Of a DNA stretch of 64,000 nt, positions 48,257-59,267 are shown piece by piece. The notes below the pieces were generated by a model. The model ran no database searches and was not told the origin of the DNA. It saw only the letters and a program-made list of their open reading frames with translations. Position 1 is the stretch's first letter; the number at the start of each line of letters is the position of its first letter. The stretch is from Papiliotrema nemorosa (Eukaryota > Basidiomycota > Tremellomycetes > Tremellales > Rhynchogastremaceae): positions 496,001 through 560,000 of the forward strand of contig JASKOT010000003.1 of the NCBI GenBank assembly GCA_032158125.1. Reading direction: 5' to 3'. The translations under genes and the position numbers were made by a program.

Positions 48257-51194
48257 ATGTCGTTCGATTTACCAGGTTCTTCCTCGAGCACGTCCCCAGC
48301 AGTCAATCGACCTGTCAGACTGCTCATGCCGTTACCCACACCGCCTCCCAGTAGGCGCCTTAGCTCAGAAGATGTCATCGATCTCACCCTCGACAATGAT
48401 TCCGATGATGACTTTACCATCATTTCGTCCTCTATCCCGGCGGGGAAGAGCAATTACCGAGCTGGTTTAATCCGAGACCCCTTTAACCGTGTCATTCGTC
48501 GCAGGCCTACTTCACCAGATTTCGTTGTCATCTCATCCAAAGAAGCGCAGGTCAAGAAGGAGTGTACACCACAAGATGTCAAAGAGGAAGATAAGCCACA
48601 GCTAGACCTGGACATTGAGGAAGACGAAGCCCCACACGCGCATCCGTGAGGCTCATTACTGCGTTGATCGGTCTGACTGATACTGGACAGTGTTCCAAAC
48701 TTGCTCACGGGGAATCTGGGAGGTTTCGAGGGAGACGCCGATCTTGACAAGGCCATGGCAAATCTGGGCCTCACGGAAGAGGACCGCACAATCCCCGGGA
48801 TGACTGTTCCTCTGATGCCTCATCAGATCATTGGAGTGGATTGGATGGTGCGAAAGGAGAAAGATAAGAAATACAAGGGTGGTATCCTTGCCGACGAGAT
48901 GGGTATCGGCAAGGTGAGCCGTCGTCTCTTCTGCTAGCTGGGTATTGACTGATGAGAAGACTATTCAGGCTTTGGCCTTGATGTTGAAGAACAAGAGCGC
49001 ATCCCGAGAGACCAAGCGTACTCTTATCATCGTTCCGAACAATATCCTCCTGCAGTGGATGGAAGAGATTACCACAAAGACACAACTGAAGGTGGTCAAG
49101 TATCACGGCACCGGGCGCAACAAGCTGGAGCACGAGATGCGGTCCGCCGATGTGGTTCTGACTACTTATCCTCTGGTCTGGCGAGACGGTGAAATCCTTG
49201 TAGTAAGTCTACACCCCTTGACGATCTGCCTGCGAGCTGATAGCGATCGGAGAGAATCCAACAATCCGCAAAAGCACCTTATCAAGGGGCTTTTGTACAA
49301 GATGAATTGGTACCGTATAATCTTGGACGAGGCGGCAGATATCCGGAATCGCTCAACGTTGACCTACAAATGTGTAGTCTTACTCAAGGCAGAGTTAAAA
49401 TGGTGCATGACGGTAAGTAGGTTGAACATCATCTGGCAACTCACAGGACAGGGTACGCCTCTCCATAATCGTCTGAGCGACTTTGCCGCCTACCTCGACT
49501 TTACGGGCTTTATGACTTGGGAACAGTACCAAGAAAAGATCGAATCTGTTGTCGGCATCAATCCGCAAAGGGCAATGCTGCGACTGCAGGTACGCCACAC
49601 GATCACCATAGCATTGACACATGCCAGGCTTTCCTCCGTGCTTGTATGCTTCGACGCACCAAGACAAGCGAGATAGACGGAGTGAGGATACTCGAGCTTC
49701 CCCCAAAGACCATCCAGACCGAGGAAGTCGTGCTCAACAACGAGGAGCGGATGATCTACGATGCTATGGAGACGGCTGCTCGAGTCGTTGCGAATCAGTG
49801 GTACAAGGAAGGTGAGTCGTCTCTGTTCACGCGATCCGAGTTGGGCTAACGCCGACCCAGGGAATTTCCTCGAGTATCGTAAAGCGGTGTATGCCATAAT
49901 CACCCGACTTCGGCAAGCATGCTGTCATCCTTGGTTACTTGCCGCGACCGAAGATTGGCTGAAGGTAAATTTTCAAGGTATCCCGGTCCTTGCCAAAAAT
50001 ATGGCTTTTGATCCTGAGGTCATGGATGCTCGAGAACAGCTGGCCAGGGCGATGCCTTTCTTCCCCGCAAAGCTTCTCGACTGCGCTTGCAAAAGTGAAG
50101 CCAAAGACGAGACGAAGCAGGAAACAGAGCCAGAGGCATGGGTCGGGAAATACGGTGGGAAGGAAGATAAACACAATAACGACACGATGGGGAGGAACGA
50201 TGAGGAGGATCCATGGGAGCATGTTGCGGATCAGAGTATCGACAAGAAGCCTTTTGATGAAGAAGGAGAGGATCACGACCACGAAGACGAGTCATTCTCT
50301 ACGGCGGAGCTAGCTGAACTTTTGTCTGGCCGTCGAAAACGAAAGAATGTGAGTCGTCTCTCTACAGGTGATGGTCTAAAGTAAGGCGTTTGGTCAATCC
50401 GACAGGATCAAGCGCAACGGACGAGGCCAAATTCAACCCGAGCTCCGACCTCTTCTCGAGGTCGACATCGATAATATACAGCCCAGCGCTAAGATGAAAG
50501 CCTTGGGTGGGTCGCACCGCCACCCACTGCCCCTTCGATATAGCATTGACGCTCTCAGACGCGATGCTCAACAAGTGGGATCTCGCTGATCCAACTCGAA
50601 AGACCTTGGTCTTTTCTTCGTTTGTTCAAATGTTGAGACTAGTCGGCGTATACCTATCGAAGAAGCGAATCACGTATAAGATGTACATTGGCCCAATGAA
50701 AAGTGACGAGCGACAAGCGGCTCTCAAGTCATTCTCAAGGTCTGGTCCGCGAACGCCATCGGTCATGTTGGTTTCCATCAAATGTGGGGGAGGTGAGTAA
50801 CAGCCGCGCTCCGTGGGACTGAGACTCCAGTCGGATTGAATTTGACAGCAGCAAGCAATGTGATCATGCTGGATCATCCTTGGACACGGGCTGCGGAGAA
50901 TCAAGCCATTGACCGTGTCCATCGGATCGTGAATCATGCCGTGCAGGGTGAAGAGCGCTGATTAAATTTAGGGCCAACAGCGACCTGTGCAGGTTGCACG
51001 ACTTGTTACGAAGGACACCATTGAAGGTCGTATCTTACAGCTGTGAGCCTGACATCACGCCTTTAGAACGGCACTCACGTATCGTGAACAGTCAGCAGAT
51101 CAAACAAGCACTGTCCGACGGAACCTTGGGCGAAGGAGGGAAACACAAAATCACCGATCAAGACATACTGAACTTGTTCGGACCGATCCTCTGA
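48257..51194 (+). CDS. Divergent SNF2-family ATPase (RAD5/RAD16/ULS1 branch, no RING)
   Basis: The acidic N-terminal region ([20 protein letters not shown]) resembles a SUMO-interacting motif. The ATPase core follows: [20 protein letters not shown], then [19 protein letters not shown] (Walker A, split by an intron), [27 protein letters not shown], and [14 protein letters not shown]. The helicase C half has [33 protein letters not shown] and [13 protein letters not shown]. It ends LFGPIL. Two oddities stand out. The DEAH box reads DEAA. Motif V, normally CGGxGLNLT, is shortened to [12 protein letters not shown]. The RING finger that RAD5/RAD16/ULS1 carry between the lobes is missing, and in its place is an acidic stretch (about 50100-50330). 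It probably acts in the nucleus on chromatin or SUMO-linked targets. Whether it hydrolyses ATP is uncertain. Confidence 0.82.
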
Positions 51195-51687
51195 GAGCCT
51201 TTTAAGTAAACATCGAGCCGGGAGCTCAGGAAGTGCTCGCTCAGTGGGTACTGTGCGAGACAGCCGCGTCGATCATGTTTCCTTGTCATGGCGGAAATCC
51301 ACTTTGTACGAAAATCTCGACCTTCATGTACTTATCTCTGTGCGCCACGAGACATGCATTACTTCCATCATTGACGTTTCGAGTGGCTGTTTGTCTCCCT
51401 TGTTTCGATTTTTCCATTACTCCAAGAGGGGCGCGAGAGGTGATCTTTCGCCCTGGACTGTGGGTGTCACAATGACATCGCCCTGCCGCAATGTCCATCC
51501 AATCCCAAGGTCGATGCCAGAGCCCTCCTCCGGCTTTGCGGTGGTCTTTCAGGAGACTGAGCAACCAGTGCGACATGGAATCAGAGTTGAGCTTGATGCA
51601 GCCTGCATACGACCAGCTATCCTATCCAACTACTGAAAACCTAAGACGTATGTAATCGCGACACATCGGCAAGATTGGTGAAACACA
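51195..51687. other. Convergent 3' intergenic region
   Basis: About 490 bp between two genes that end towards each other. Frames of 80-130 aa here look like chance. Nothing else was recognised. Confidence 0.35.
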
Positions 51688-53541
51688 TTATACTTTCTCT
51701 CCCTCGAGATGCTCCGGCTGCATTTGCTTCTCTGCAACATGTAGCTCGTGTGCTCGTCGTGCAATCTCAGAGTCTCGTTCTTCTCGAGTGATGGAGCCGA
51801 ACAAGACGTCCATGTCTTCCAAAGATCGACCCTTGGTCTCGGGCAAGAAGAATGTGAGGGTAAACGAGATGATGTTGATGACGGCGAAGAAGAAGAACTG
51901 GAAAGTCAGGCAATGGTGCGAGCGACGGATAGAGGGTACTCACGATACCACCCTTCGGGAGCTTGATGACCATCAGAGGAGTAGCCTTGGTGACTCCAAA
52001 GTTCCAAGCCCACTGTGTGGCAGCGGCCGTGGTCAGACCGTAATGTCGAGTTCTGGCCTTGTCAGCATGCCAAACGCGAGGGAAGGAGCTAGCCTACCTG
52101 TTGTTGAAGATCTCGGAACAGATGACCCAAGGAAGGGGACCGACGGAGAAGCAATAAGGGATGACGAAAAAGTAGATCATACAAGCCATGGCGATACTAG
52201 CCGGCGAGACCGTCTCCGAGTTTGCGTTGGGCTTATGAGTGTTGAAGATGGCTCCGATGATGAATAAGAACATGCTCATCAATCCTACACCGATTCGCAG
52301 TGGCATTCGTCGTCCAAATCGCTCGACACCGACGGCGATGAAAATACTCGTCGTGACAATCTTGACAATTCCGTAGATTCCAGAAGCCAGCAGACCCGTC
52401 TTTGAGCCTTTCAAACCGATGGATTGGAAGATCGTGGGTGCATAATAAGAAATGCTGTTTTGGCCAGACCATTGTTGAAGAGTAAAGATGACAAAAGCGA
52501 TGAGGAAACGAGGTGGGTTGCCCTTGGCGGCGACCTCTCGCCACGACGCGCCTTCGGTGGCGGCCTCTTCCTCTCGAATGGCGGCGGTGATTTCGGCAAA
52601 CTCCATTTGAACAGAGGGATCCTCGACGGGGAGTTTACGGATCCAGGCGAGGTTCTTGACGGCTTCGTCGTCTCGGTGTTTGGTGGCGAGCCATCGAGGA
52701 GACTCCTTGAGGAAGGGAAGAAGGAGCATCATGATTCCGACGGGTACCAATTGGAAACCGATAGGGATTCGCCATTGAACGGCACCTCGGGATGAGCTCA
52801 TGAAGGATACACCGTAGTTGATCCAGAAACTAAAGGCGACACCGATGACAACGACGATTTGGAACATTCCGGTGATTCGTCCTCGAATTTTAGTGGGTGC
52901 GATCTCCGAGGCGTATGTTGGGCAGACTGTTGGGGTCAGCTTAGCAGCTATGCAGTAGAATGAGGTACGTACCGACAGACATGAGACCGACTCCGACACC
53001 AGCCACGAATCGACCACCGTAGACGGCTCCGATACCACTGGTGACGGCGACTTGAACGATACCCCCGATGATGAAAATGACACATCCCACCATCAAAGCG
53101 TACTTTCGACCCAGACGCTCTTCGATGGGTCCTCCACCGAGGGCACCAAAGAAGGCACCACCTTGCAAGATGGAGACCACGTTTCCTTGGAGGATAGCAA
53201 TGTGTTCCTTGGTTCCTGTGATTCCGAAACTTTCGGAAAAGGTCTTGAGTGCAATAACGCCACCACCCAAACCCTGATCAATCAGCGTTGCGGATTTTTA
53301 GGATCGGCAAACGACTCACAGTATCGTAACCAAACAAGAAGATACCCATGAAACCGACAAGAGCAAGAGCGTACGCTCTCGAGTGAGCGTGCCATGGTCT
53401 GTTGTCATCATCGATGATGACTGCGTCGTGACCTCGCGGCTCGAGGCCATCCCCGACAGTGTTGACGCCGTTGTTGGAACTGCACTAATCAGTCGAGGCC
53501 CCAACCAGGAGGAGACGATTCACTCACATGAAGCCCACCAT
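51688..53541 (-). CDS. MFS sugar/quinate-type transporter
   Basis: A full-length 12-TM sugar porter of about 540 aa in the plasma membrane. The tiny first exon MVGFI joins SNNGVNTVGDGLEPRGHD. Then come ALVGFMGIFLFGYDTGLGGG, EERLGRKYALMVG (GRR/GRK motif), YGGRFVAGVGVGLMSVVCPT and YASEIAPTKIRGRITGMFQ (RGR motif). The long cytosolic loop with PFLKESPRWLATKHRDDEA (PESPRW) follows, and then QQWSGQNSISYYAPTIFQSI. The C-terminal half has GVERFGRRMPLRIG, FVIPYCFSVGPLPWVICSEI and a closing FLPETKGRSLEDMD (PETKG). NSISYYAPTIF with the WAWNFGVTKATPLMV helix is closest to quinate/hexose permeases. The substrate is not certain. Stop TAA is at 51688-51690. Confidence 0.9.
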
Positions 53542-54622
53542 ATTGACTAGATGATCGTGGCTGATAGATAGATCGAGGGGGATGTGGAATTAGCAACCAA
53601 GACCTGATGACCTTTATACATCTGCATTCGGTCAGTCATCCATCTTCACAACAGGTGATCCCCTCGACGTGTTAACCGGGGTCTCGGCGGGCCGTGACGG
53701 GCCCCAGGAGGGGTACAGTGGGCGAGATCAGAGAGGTTTCGGCGGATATGGCTCAAAATAGAACCGGATCGACGGGCCGCTGGTGGATGTACCACCGAAA
53801 GGTAAGTCTGGAAATTATCCGGGGCGAGAGCTGCAAAGCATCAACACTCGATTACCCGGTTCCCTTGCCGAATGAAGCAGTCACCATGGTAAGCGTGAGG
53901 AGAGAGGAAGCGATAATGCGTCAAGCGTGCTATCGTTTGGATTCAGGATCAGCCAAAAATAGACTTGTCAGAGTTCGGTGTTGAGCGAGAAGTGGAGGTG
54001 GCGATTTTACGACGACCAGGAGCAGCACATGATCATCCCACCGCGCCGCTGTGCTCTCCGATCGAGACTCCCCGGGCGGATGTACAGATGGCGCACCGGG
54101 CCGTCAGAGCATGACAAGTGAAGCTATGTAGTCACCTATCTATTATGGGTATCGTAGGTCCTCAGTCTTGTCAATTAGGATGCCCGGGACGAGTCTAGCT
54201 CTCCGCGGATCTTGATGATCATAATGCCCTCGTGACTTCCTCGGCTGGACTATCAAAATAGGGATGAAGACTTGTACTGTATGGTCATTCCAGTGCCAAT
54301 TCAAGAAAGCGAAATGAAATCAAGGCATGCGACTGTACGATCGTCTGGGACGCGGAGAAGACCGCTGTAAACCTGAAACACGCACAGATCTGAAATTCCC
54401 GTCGAAATGAGTATCCTCTCTTCAACGCTTGCGACCCGTTACCGCGAATTCCCTGCTTGAGAGTCTGCTCAGCTCCAAGTCCGACGGGGACGCTATGATG
54501 GACATCAAGCCTGACGCTTCGCAACTGGCTGCGTCATCGATGCCCGCTTCGTCCCCTTCCACGCTCGACTCTGCAGAACCCAGTCGACGTTCCCATCTAT
54601 CCCCTATTCGCAACACGACGAC
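53542..54622. other. Divergent intergenic region
   Basis: About 1.1 kb between the transporter start and the BTB-like start. A 96-aa plus frame at 53694 and a 109-aa plus frame at 54429 have no domains. The latter, with a Ser/Pro-rich start (MMDIKPDASQLAASS from 54495), resembles the disordered N termini of BTB-like relatives. It is out of frame with the exon that follows, so it may be a frameshifted upstream part. Confidence 0.4.
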
Positions 54623-55428
54623 ATGGAGGTTGACCTCGACGCGCGTGTGGCCAGCAACTCCACTCATTTGCAGCATCAGCCAACAAAAGAAGTCGGAGAA
54701 GATGGCATCGAGGTGGATGCCAGGTGGAATGACCGTTCGGTCGGGTTCAGCTTGTTGAGCAGTGATGATGTCCGGTTCTATGTCCCGATATATCACCTAC
54801 AATCTATGAGGTGAGATACCCCGACTCTGGGCTATCCTTTTCGGCCTGTATGACCCGACAGGGCCTCACTGATCTCAGTGTCCCGCTACGACATCTCGTC
54901 AAAGACAAGATTGAGCTCAAATTCGACTTTGAACTCATAGACGATGCCGATACCCTACTCCTCATTCTCCACGCCATGACCAGCGCGGACCCTACTGCCG
55001 CAGCCCGATTTAGTCCCTTTGATTTTTGTCTTGATCTCTGATGGGCATCCCGCTTCGCCGAGAAATACGAGTGCGCCCAGATCCGAACCACCATCAAATT
55101 CTGGTTGAAAGATTACATCACCTCGACTGTCATTGCCCCTCTAGACATACTCATCATCGCTTGCAAAACGTCCGCCCATGATATCGCCGCGCAGGCTGTC
55201 AAGAGGTCATTTACGGCCAAGGATACGGAAGATTCGGTGTATTCGCCTTGGGAAAGGATAGAGGGGCAAGGGAGACTGGATCCAAAGAAGATGAGCAAGA
55301 GGATCTGGAGTGAACTTTCGGGAGAATACCTATGGGCTCTGACCAAGGTGTTCAAGAGGAGAAAGGGAAGCGAGGATCTTACTGGTACCGAGGCGGAGAG
55401 ATTGTTCTTGAAGCATGTCTTGTCATGA
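54623..55428 (+). pseudogene. BTB/POZ-like family member 3, with in-frame TGA
   Basis: Exon 1 (54623-54810) is 188 nt, exactly the length of exon 1 in the paralogue at 18.6-18.8 kb, and ends in the same phase with AG. It encodes EVGEDGIEVDARWNDRSVG and FSLLSSDDVRFYVPIYHLQS. The intron 54811-54878 has a GTGAGA donor and a CACTGATCTCAG acceptor. Exon 2 (54879-55428) gives SVPLRHLVKDKIELKFDFEL then DADTLLLILHAMTSADP, up to FCLDL, then TGA at 55039-55041. In the same frame it continues WASRFAEKYECAQIRTTI, ILIIACKTSAHDIAAQ, ... LFLKHVLS and stops at 55426-55428. The stop aligns with Val in FCGDLVNAFQFAHKYDC of member 2. Apart from that codon the 245-codon reading is intact. Function unknown. Confidence 0.6.
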
Positions 55429-55607
55429 TCGATGACTGGGAACGAGCGGACACGAGAATGGACGAGGACGGTTGACGAACTGTACGATGTTTACGAAGCG
55501 ACAATGATTCATGCATGGCAGGCAGACGCCGTATGTTCATAGAGCTCTTATGTGGAACCATGGTAGAGTGCTCCTGTCAGCTGCGCAAGGTGCGGTTGAC
55601 CAGTGAC

Positions 55608-55958
55608 TTAGACGAGCCTTTCCTCAGACTTCTCCTGCTTGGAGAATGCTTGGGTCAGCGCAATACCCTCTGCAAGGCCCATTTCGGGGCTCGACTTGAG
55701 GGTCGAAGGCTGCATGAGTACCAGAGGGGCGAATTTTGCATTGAGCTGATTCCGAGCTCTCGCCTCTCGGAGCTTCGCTCGAGTTGATTCAATGCTCAAA
55801 TGAAGACCGACCATCCCTACTGCGATCAGGACCATACCCGGTAAGGGGGATCGGAAGATCCGATTCGCCCGACTGACAGGCGGAGCAGGAGGCAGTAGAG
55901 GAGTGAAGAACGATCCGGATGGTCGAGGAAAATGGGCGGGCTTTAACGGGGACATCAT
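55608..55958 (-). CDS. Small membrane protein, unknown function
   Basis: An intronless frame of 116 aa starting MMSPLKPAHFPRPSGSFFTP. A Pro-rich basic N terminus is followed by NRIFRSPLPGMVLIAVGMVG, one predicted membrane helix of about 16-18 residues, and then a charged helix (ESTRAKLREARARNQLNAKF). The end is Lys/Glu-rich. The layout (basic Pro/Ser-rich N terminus, one TM, amphipathic helix) is typical of small mitochondrial inner-membrane proteins, but I recognise no named family. Composition and codon balance look like a real gene. The neighbours do not help. Confidence 0.5.
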   Translation of the reverse strand: MMSPLKPAHFPRPSGSFFTPLLPPAPPVSRANRIFRSPLPGMVLIAVGMVGLHLSIESTRAKLREARARNQLNAKFAPLVLMQPSTLKSSPEMGLAEGIALTQAFSKQEKSEERLV

Positions 55959-56150
55959 GGTGATTCAGTGGGCGTTGCGAGTGGACGTATGGGGCAAGAG
56001 CACATCAGTGTTCGCGTCGATCGTTCTAGCATATTGTTGTCTAGCATGGGCAAAAAGAGCATGAAAGGTTTGCATGCAGATGAAAGGACAGTTGAACGCG
56101 TTTTAGGCGAGAGGGTGAAGAGAGGTGGAGAAAAACGCAAAAAGAATTCT

Positions 56151-56242
56151 ACACGCACCGTGACTCGAACACGGTCCATCGACTTCAAGACGCAATGATT
56201 GCGTAATGGAAGGTCGATATCATACCCATAGACTATGCGTGT
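56151..56242 (-). tRNA. tRNA-Gly (anticodon UCC), with intron
   Basis: On the minus strand the 5' acceptor strand ACACGCA (56242-56236) pairs with TGCGTGT (56157-56151). The T arm is CCGTG-TTCGAGT-CACGG. The D arm AGTC-TATGGGTATGAT is like other Gly tRNAs. The anticodon stem TCGAC/GTCGA encloses CT-TCC-A with the anticodon at 56210-56208. About 22 nt (56206-56185) between position 37 and 38 form an intron with its own hairpin (ACGCAA/TTGCGT). The spliced loop CTTCCAA is the standard Gly(UCC) loop. The acceptor stem is unusual for Gly, which usually begins with G, so identity is likely but not certain. Confidence 0.65.
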
Positions 56243-57260
56243 GATAGTGGGTGGGAGAAACGCTAAATCATATACTATTATTTCACTGCCCGCACCTAAG
56301 ACACCCGGTTCTCTGCCTGTCTCTGCTTCCAGAGAAGCGTCAACTCGGATAGAGGCAAGAGTCCACTCAATGCAGAAAGGTTCGGATGTGGCGCGGCGCA
56401 GATATCGTCGCATCACGCGTCATGATCGTTCAGTGCGCCCTTCACCGCCCGTCTGATTGCGCTGGTGGTGGGTGCAGCGTCATGCCTTCGGCCGGCGACT
56501 TGGTCTGTCCCCCTAGACATTAGCCATTCTTATTGGAGGCCATGTCAGGCACTTTAGTATTCACATTAGTACGCTCAGGCCAGAGGTCGTCGTGAGCAGG
56601 GTCTCCGAGCGTCGAGTCGCAAACGCAAAGCGGTCGATTGCCCGGGGGCAAAATACGACACGTATAGTCCACGGGGGTCGGGTTATAACCATAGACTATA
56701 CGTATGTGAATGTTACCGAGAAGAGTCGATATACGCAAAGCAATACCTTTCTAGCAGATTGGCACGCTGTCGCCTATTCACCATTGATCTTTCACGAGGG
56801 ATGCATCGTCTCGCTTCACAGCTGTCATTGGCAAGCAGCGCTTGTTGACATGAAGCATGAGACGGGATTTCGGGGCGCCAAGTCGGTACCGTGGACCGGG
56901 ATAGCGCTCATCTGACTGAAGAGGCTTGCACTGCATCCATCATCATGGTAACGTGACCGTACCTGAGCGATGTACATGACGCCACGGTGTCTCAAGCTAT
57001 CGATTCACCTTGAACTCAGATCTCCCCGGAGTCCCATCCCGTGTACCATCTGCATAGTCTAAGCTTCATTCCTGCGGATTGGGTATTCCTTGTTTCAGAA
57101 GGTGGTCGTCCTCGTCCGGCAGCGGCAGATGGCACGGTCTCACCGCATGATAAGAGTGACTCGTGATGCTCCAGATGGATGCTTCAGCAGGTCGAGCAGA
57201 GTTTATCCCCCACACCTGTCTTCTTTGCGTTGACCTTGTTATCCTGCTTCACTCCTCATA
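56243..57260. other. Gene-poor 1 kb interval
   Basis: No convincing coding frame. It contains an inverted repeat at 56660-56703 and, within it, a sequence close to the 5' part of the tRNA-Gly gene. The right part is ordinary promoter-like DNA of the next gene. Confidence 0.4.
56660..56703. repeat. 10-bp perfect inverted repeat
   Basis: ACGTATAGTC at 56660-56669 is the reverse complement of GACTATACGT at 56694-56703, with a 24-nt loop. The right arm belongs to a stretch (CATAGACTATACGTATG) that closely resembles the tRNA-Gly D-arm region at about 56224-56242. It could be a tRNA-derived remnant, a hairpin, or chance. Confidence 0.5.
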
Positions 57261-57929
57261 ATGGCATGCATATCCAGCGCGCAAGGCTTGAATCAAGTAC
57301 GTCCGCTGCGTAGTGTTGCTGGGAATGACTGATCGTCAGGCCACGGTGCAGCTAGGTCAGACGGTCAACGTAACTTTCCCGGACAACGGACCATGGGACA
57401 AGCTTTACATCTCGTGAGACCCTTTCCTTGCCGCCTTCATGAACGCTGGCGGCGGGATGCTAAGTTGTAGCGGTGGATTCCCAAATACGAGCATGGCATA
57501 TGCCTATCAAGCTGTAAGCGATCCAGTTCGAGAGGATTGGACGCTTGGATTGATCTTAGAGTGTGTGATGGTAACCAATGCGTCCATTGTGAATAATACA
57601 TACACGTGGGATGTCACACAGAAACCGTCGTGGTGGGAGGCAGGGTTTGGCAACCTCTTCGAGGTGCCGACCAACATGTAGGTGTTTGATCAATCCTAAA
57701 TATCCGCTTGTTAATGGGCAAGCGCCTTTGCAGCTATTCGAGAGAATGGGTCCGGATGGGACCCCTCGACCAGCTACACAGTCATAGCCAAAGTTGGCAG
57801 CGCAGCTCCCGCGATGTAAGTGCTCCAGGGGATGAAGGGCAACTAATGGAGTGCAGGACTTTGACCAAAGGAGCCATGCTTAGCTTCGCATTCTTGGGCG
57901 CGACCAGTCTCGCATTCAGTATCCTGTAG
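57261..57929 (+). CDS. Surface-type glycoprotein with hydrophobic C-terminal tail
   Basis: Exons splice in phase from the ATG at 57261: MACISSAQGLNQ, ATVQLGQTVNVTFPDNGPWD, KLYIS-GGFPNTSMAYAYQAV, EDWTLGLILECVMVTNASIV, NNTYTWDVTQKPSWWEAGFG, and LFEVPTNI-AFAAIRENGSGW, then DPSTSYTVIAKVGSAAPAM. The tail is TLTKGAMLSFAFLGATSLAF-SIL, then TAG 57927-57929. It has several NxS/T sequons and an extracellular beta-sandwich look. The tail after a small-residue stretch (GSAAPA) fits a GPI-attachment signal. There is no clear N-terminal signal peptide. The layout parallels the gene at 37.8-38.6 kb, although sequence identity looks low. The function is not known to me. Confidence 0.6.
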
Positions 57930-58170
57930 GTACCGCCAGGCAATGGAGGCATTGGTTGGACGGTTCTAGCATACGCAGCAGGCCCACCCGCGATCTGTGT
58001 GCACTGTCAGTAGCCCACATACCAGCACCTGATAACGTTTGATCTGCGCGTTCGAGGGCCGGAAGCGAGACTGATGGACAACGAGCTTCTACGCGATCCG
58101 AAGAGGGCTAACGCCGCGCCGTTACGGATCATAAAGTGCATAACGCTTGTCCAGAGCCGCCGCCTCTCGC

Positions 58171-59267
58171 TCACTGTGTTTGTGCTCCATACCCCCTCAG
58201 CCCCTCGGCAAACTTCCAGTACGTGTCCTCACTCTTGGAGTCGGAGATGACAACGCCTTCCTCGGAGACTTTAGCGATTTGATACTGCAATGAGTTTTCT
58301 CCTTTCACTGTCGTCGGGCCAACTCACCTTGTTTATACTCCTTGCGTCTCGGTAGTACAATACCTTCATACACTCCCCCAGAAGCTTCTCCGACTCGTCT
58401 TCGGTCAACAATGGTCCCTTTCCGTCGATCCCCGCTTTAGCCTCGTATGCTTCTCGCAACAGTGGCTGAGCAATGTGAGCTCCGAAACCGGTAGCCAGGG
58501 TAGGGGCTGAGAATGTTGTGCCTAACAAGTCGACGTAGCCCAAAAACCTAAACGATCAATGGACGCACGAGGATCGAGTCGAAATTTACTCACGACTCCT
58601 TCTTTTGCCTGTCATAGCCTCCGACGAGGATAGCATTCCATAACGGATTCATCTTGCTTCGCCGATGGTAGTACAGATTGGCGAGGTAGTCGTAAATGTT
58701 GGAAGGGGAAAGGGAAGGATGTGAATCGGTCAAAGAGAGCGTCTCTTCTTCCCGCCTAGAGCGTCAGGGGAGCCATCGGGGTACTACCAGGGTACTCACA
58801 AGATCGCGTCGAGCTCCTTCTTCAGAAACTGAAAGTCGGACATGTCACCTGCGACCCCGATGACGGTTTGGGTACCGAGTTGATGAAGACGTTGAATGTC
58901 CTTGAATCGAGCAAGAGATCCATATGATGCTGCGCTATGAGTACAGCACCCTTGGATGGCGCGTTCAACTCACCCAGGTTGTCTGCAGCGATCATGATTC
59001 CCTTGTCGTACTTGATCCCAATGACACTGGTACCTGTAACCAGAGGTTGTCTGTGTGAATCAGCTGAAATCAAGCATAGCGCTAGATGCTTACTGGGTGT
59101 GAGTAGTCGGCGCATTATGAGCATACGCTGGACCGGGAGCTGCTTGTCGGAAAGGAGCGGGGAGATTGCTGTGGAGGTCGAACCTTTGACCGGGACCCGA
59201 CATGAGGTTATACTGTTCTTCAGCGCGCCACAAGACTAAGAGGTGTGAGAGAGCTCACCGAGTTCAT
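58171..59267 (-). CDS. PRE4: 20S proteasome subunit beta-7 (PRE4/PSMB4)
   Basis: This is a non-catalytic beta subunit of the proteasome core. A tiny first exon MNS joins [18 protein letters not shown], a propeptide, and then the mature start [60 protein letters not shown]. These are the PSMB4 landmarks TGTSV, GSYGSL and [27 protein letters not shown], then [20 protein letters not shown] and [11 protein letters not shown] follow, and it ends LRGYGAQTQ with TGA at 58171-58173. Cleavage before TQQP matches yeast PRE4. About seven short introns interrupt it. It is divergent from GLTP with 332 bp between start codons. Confidence 0.95.
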
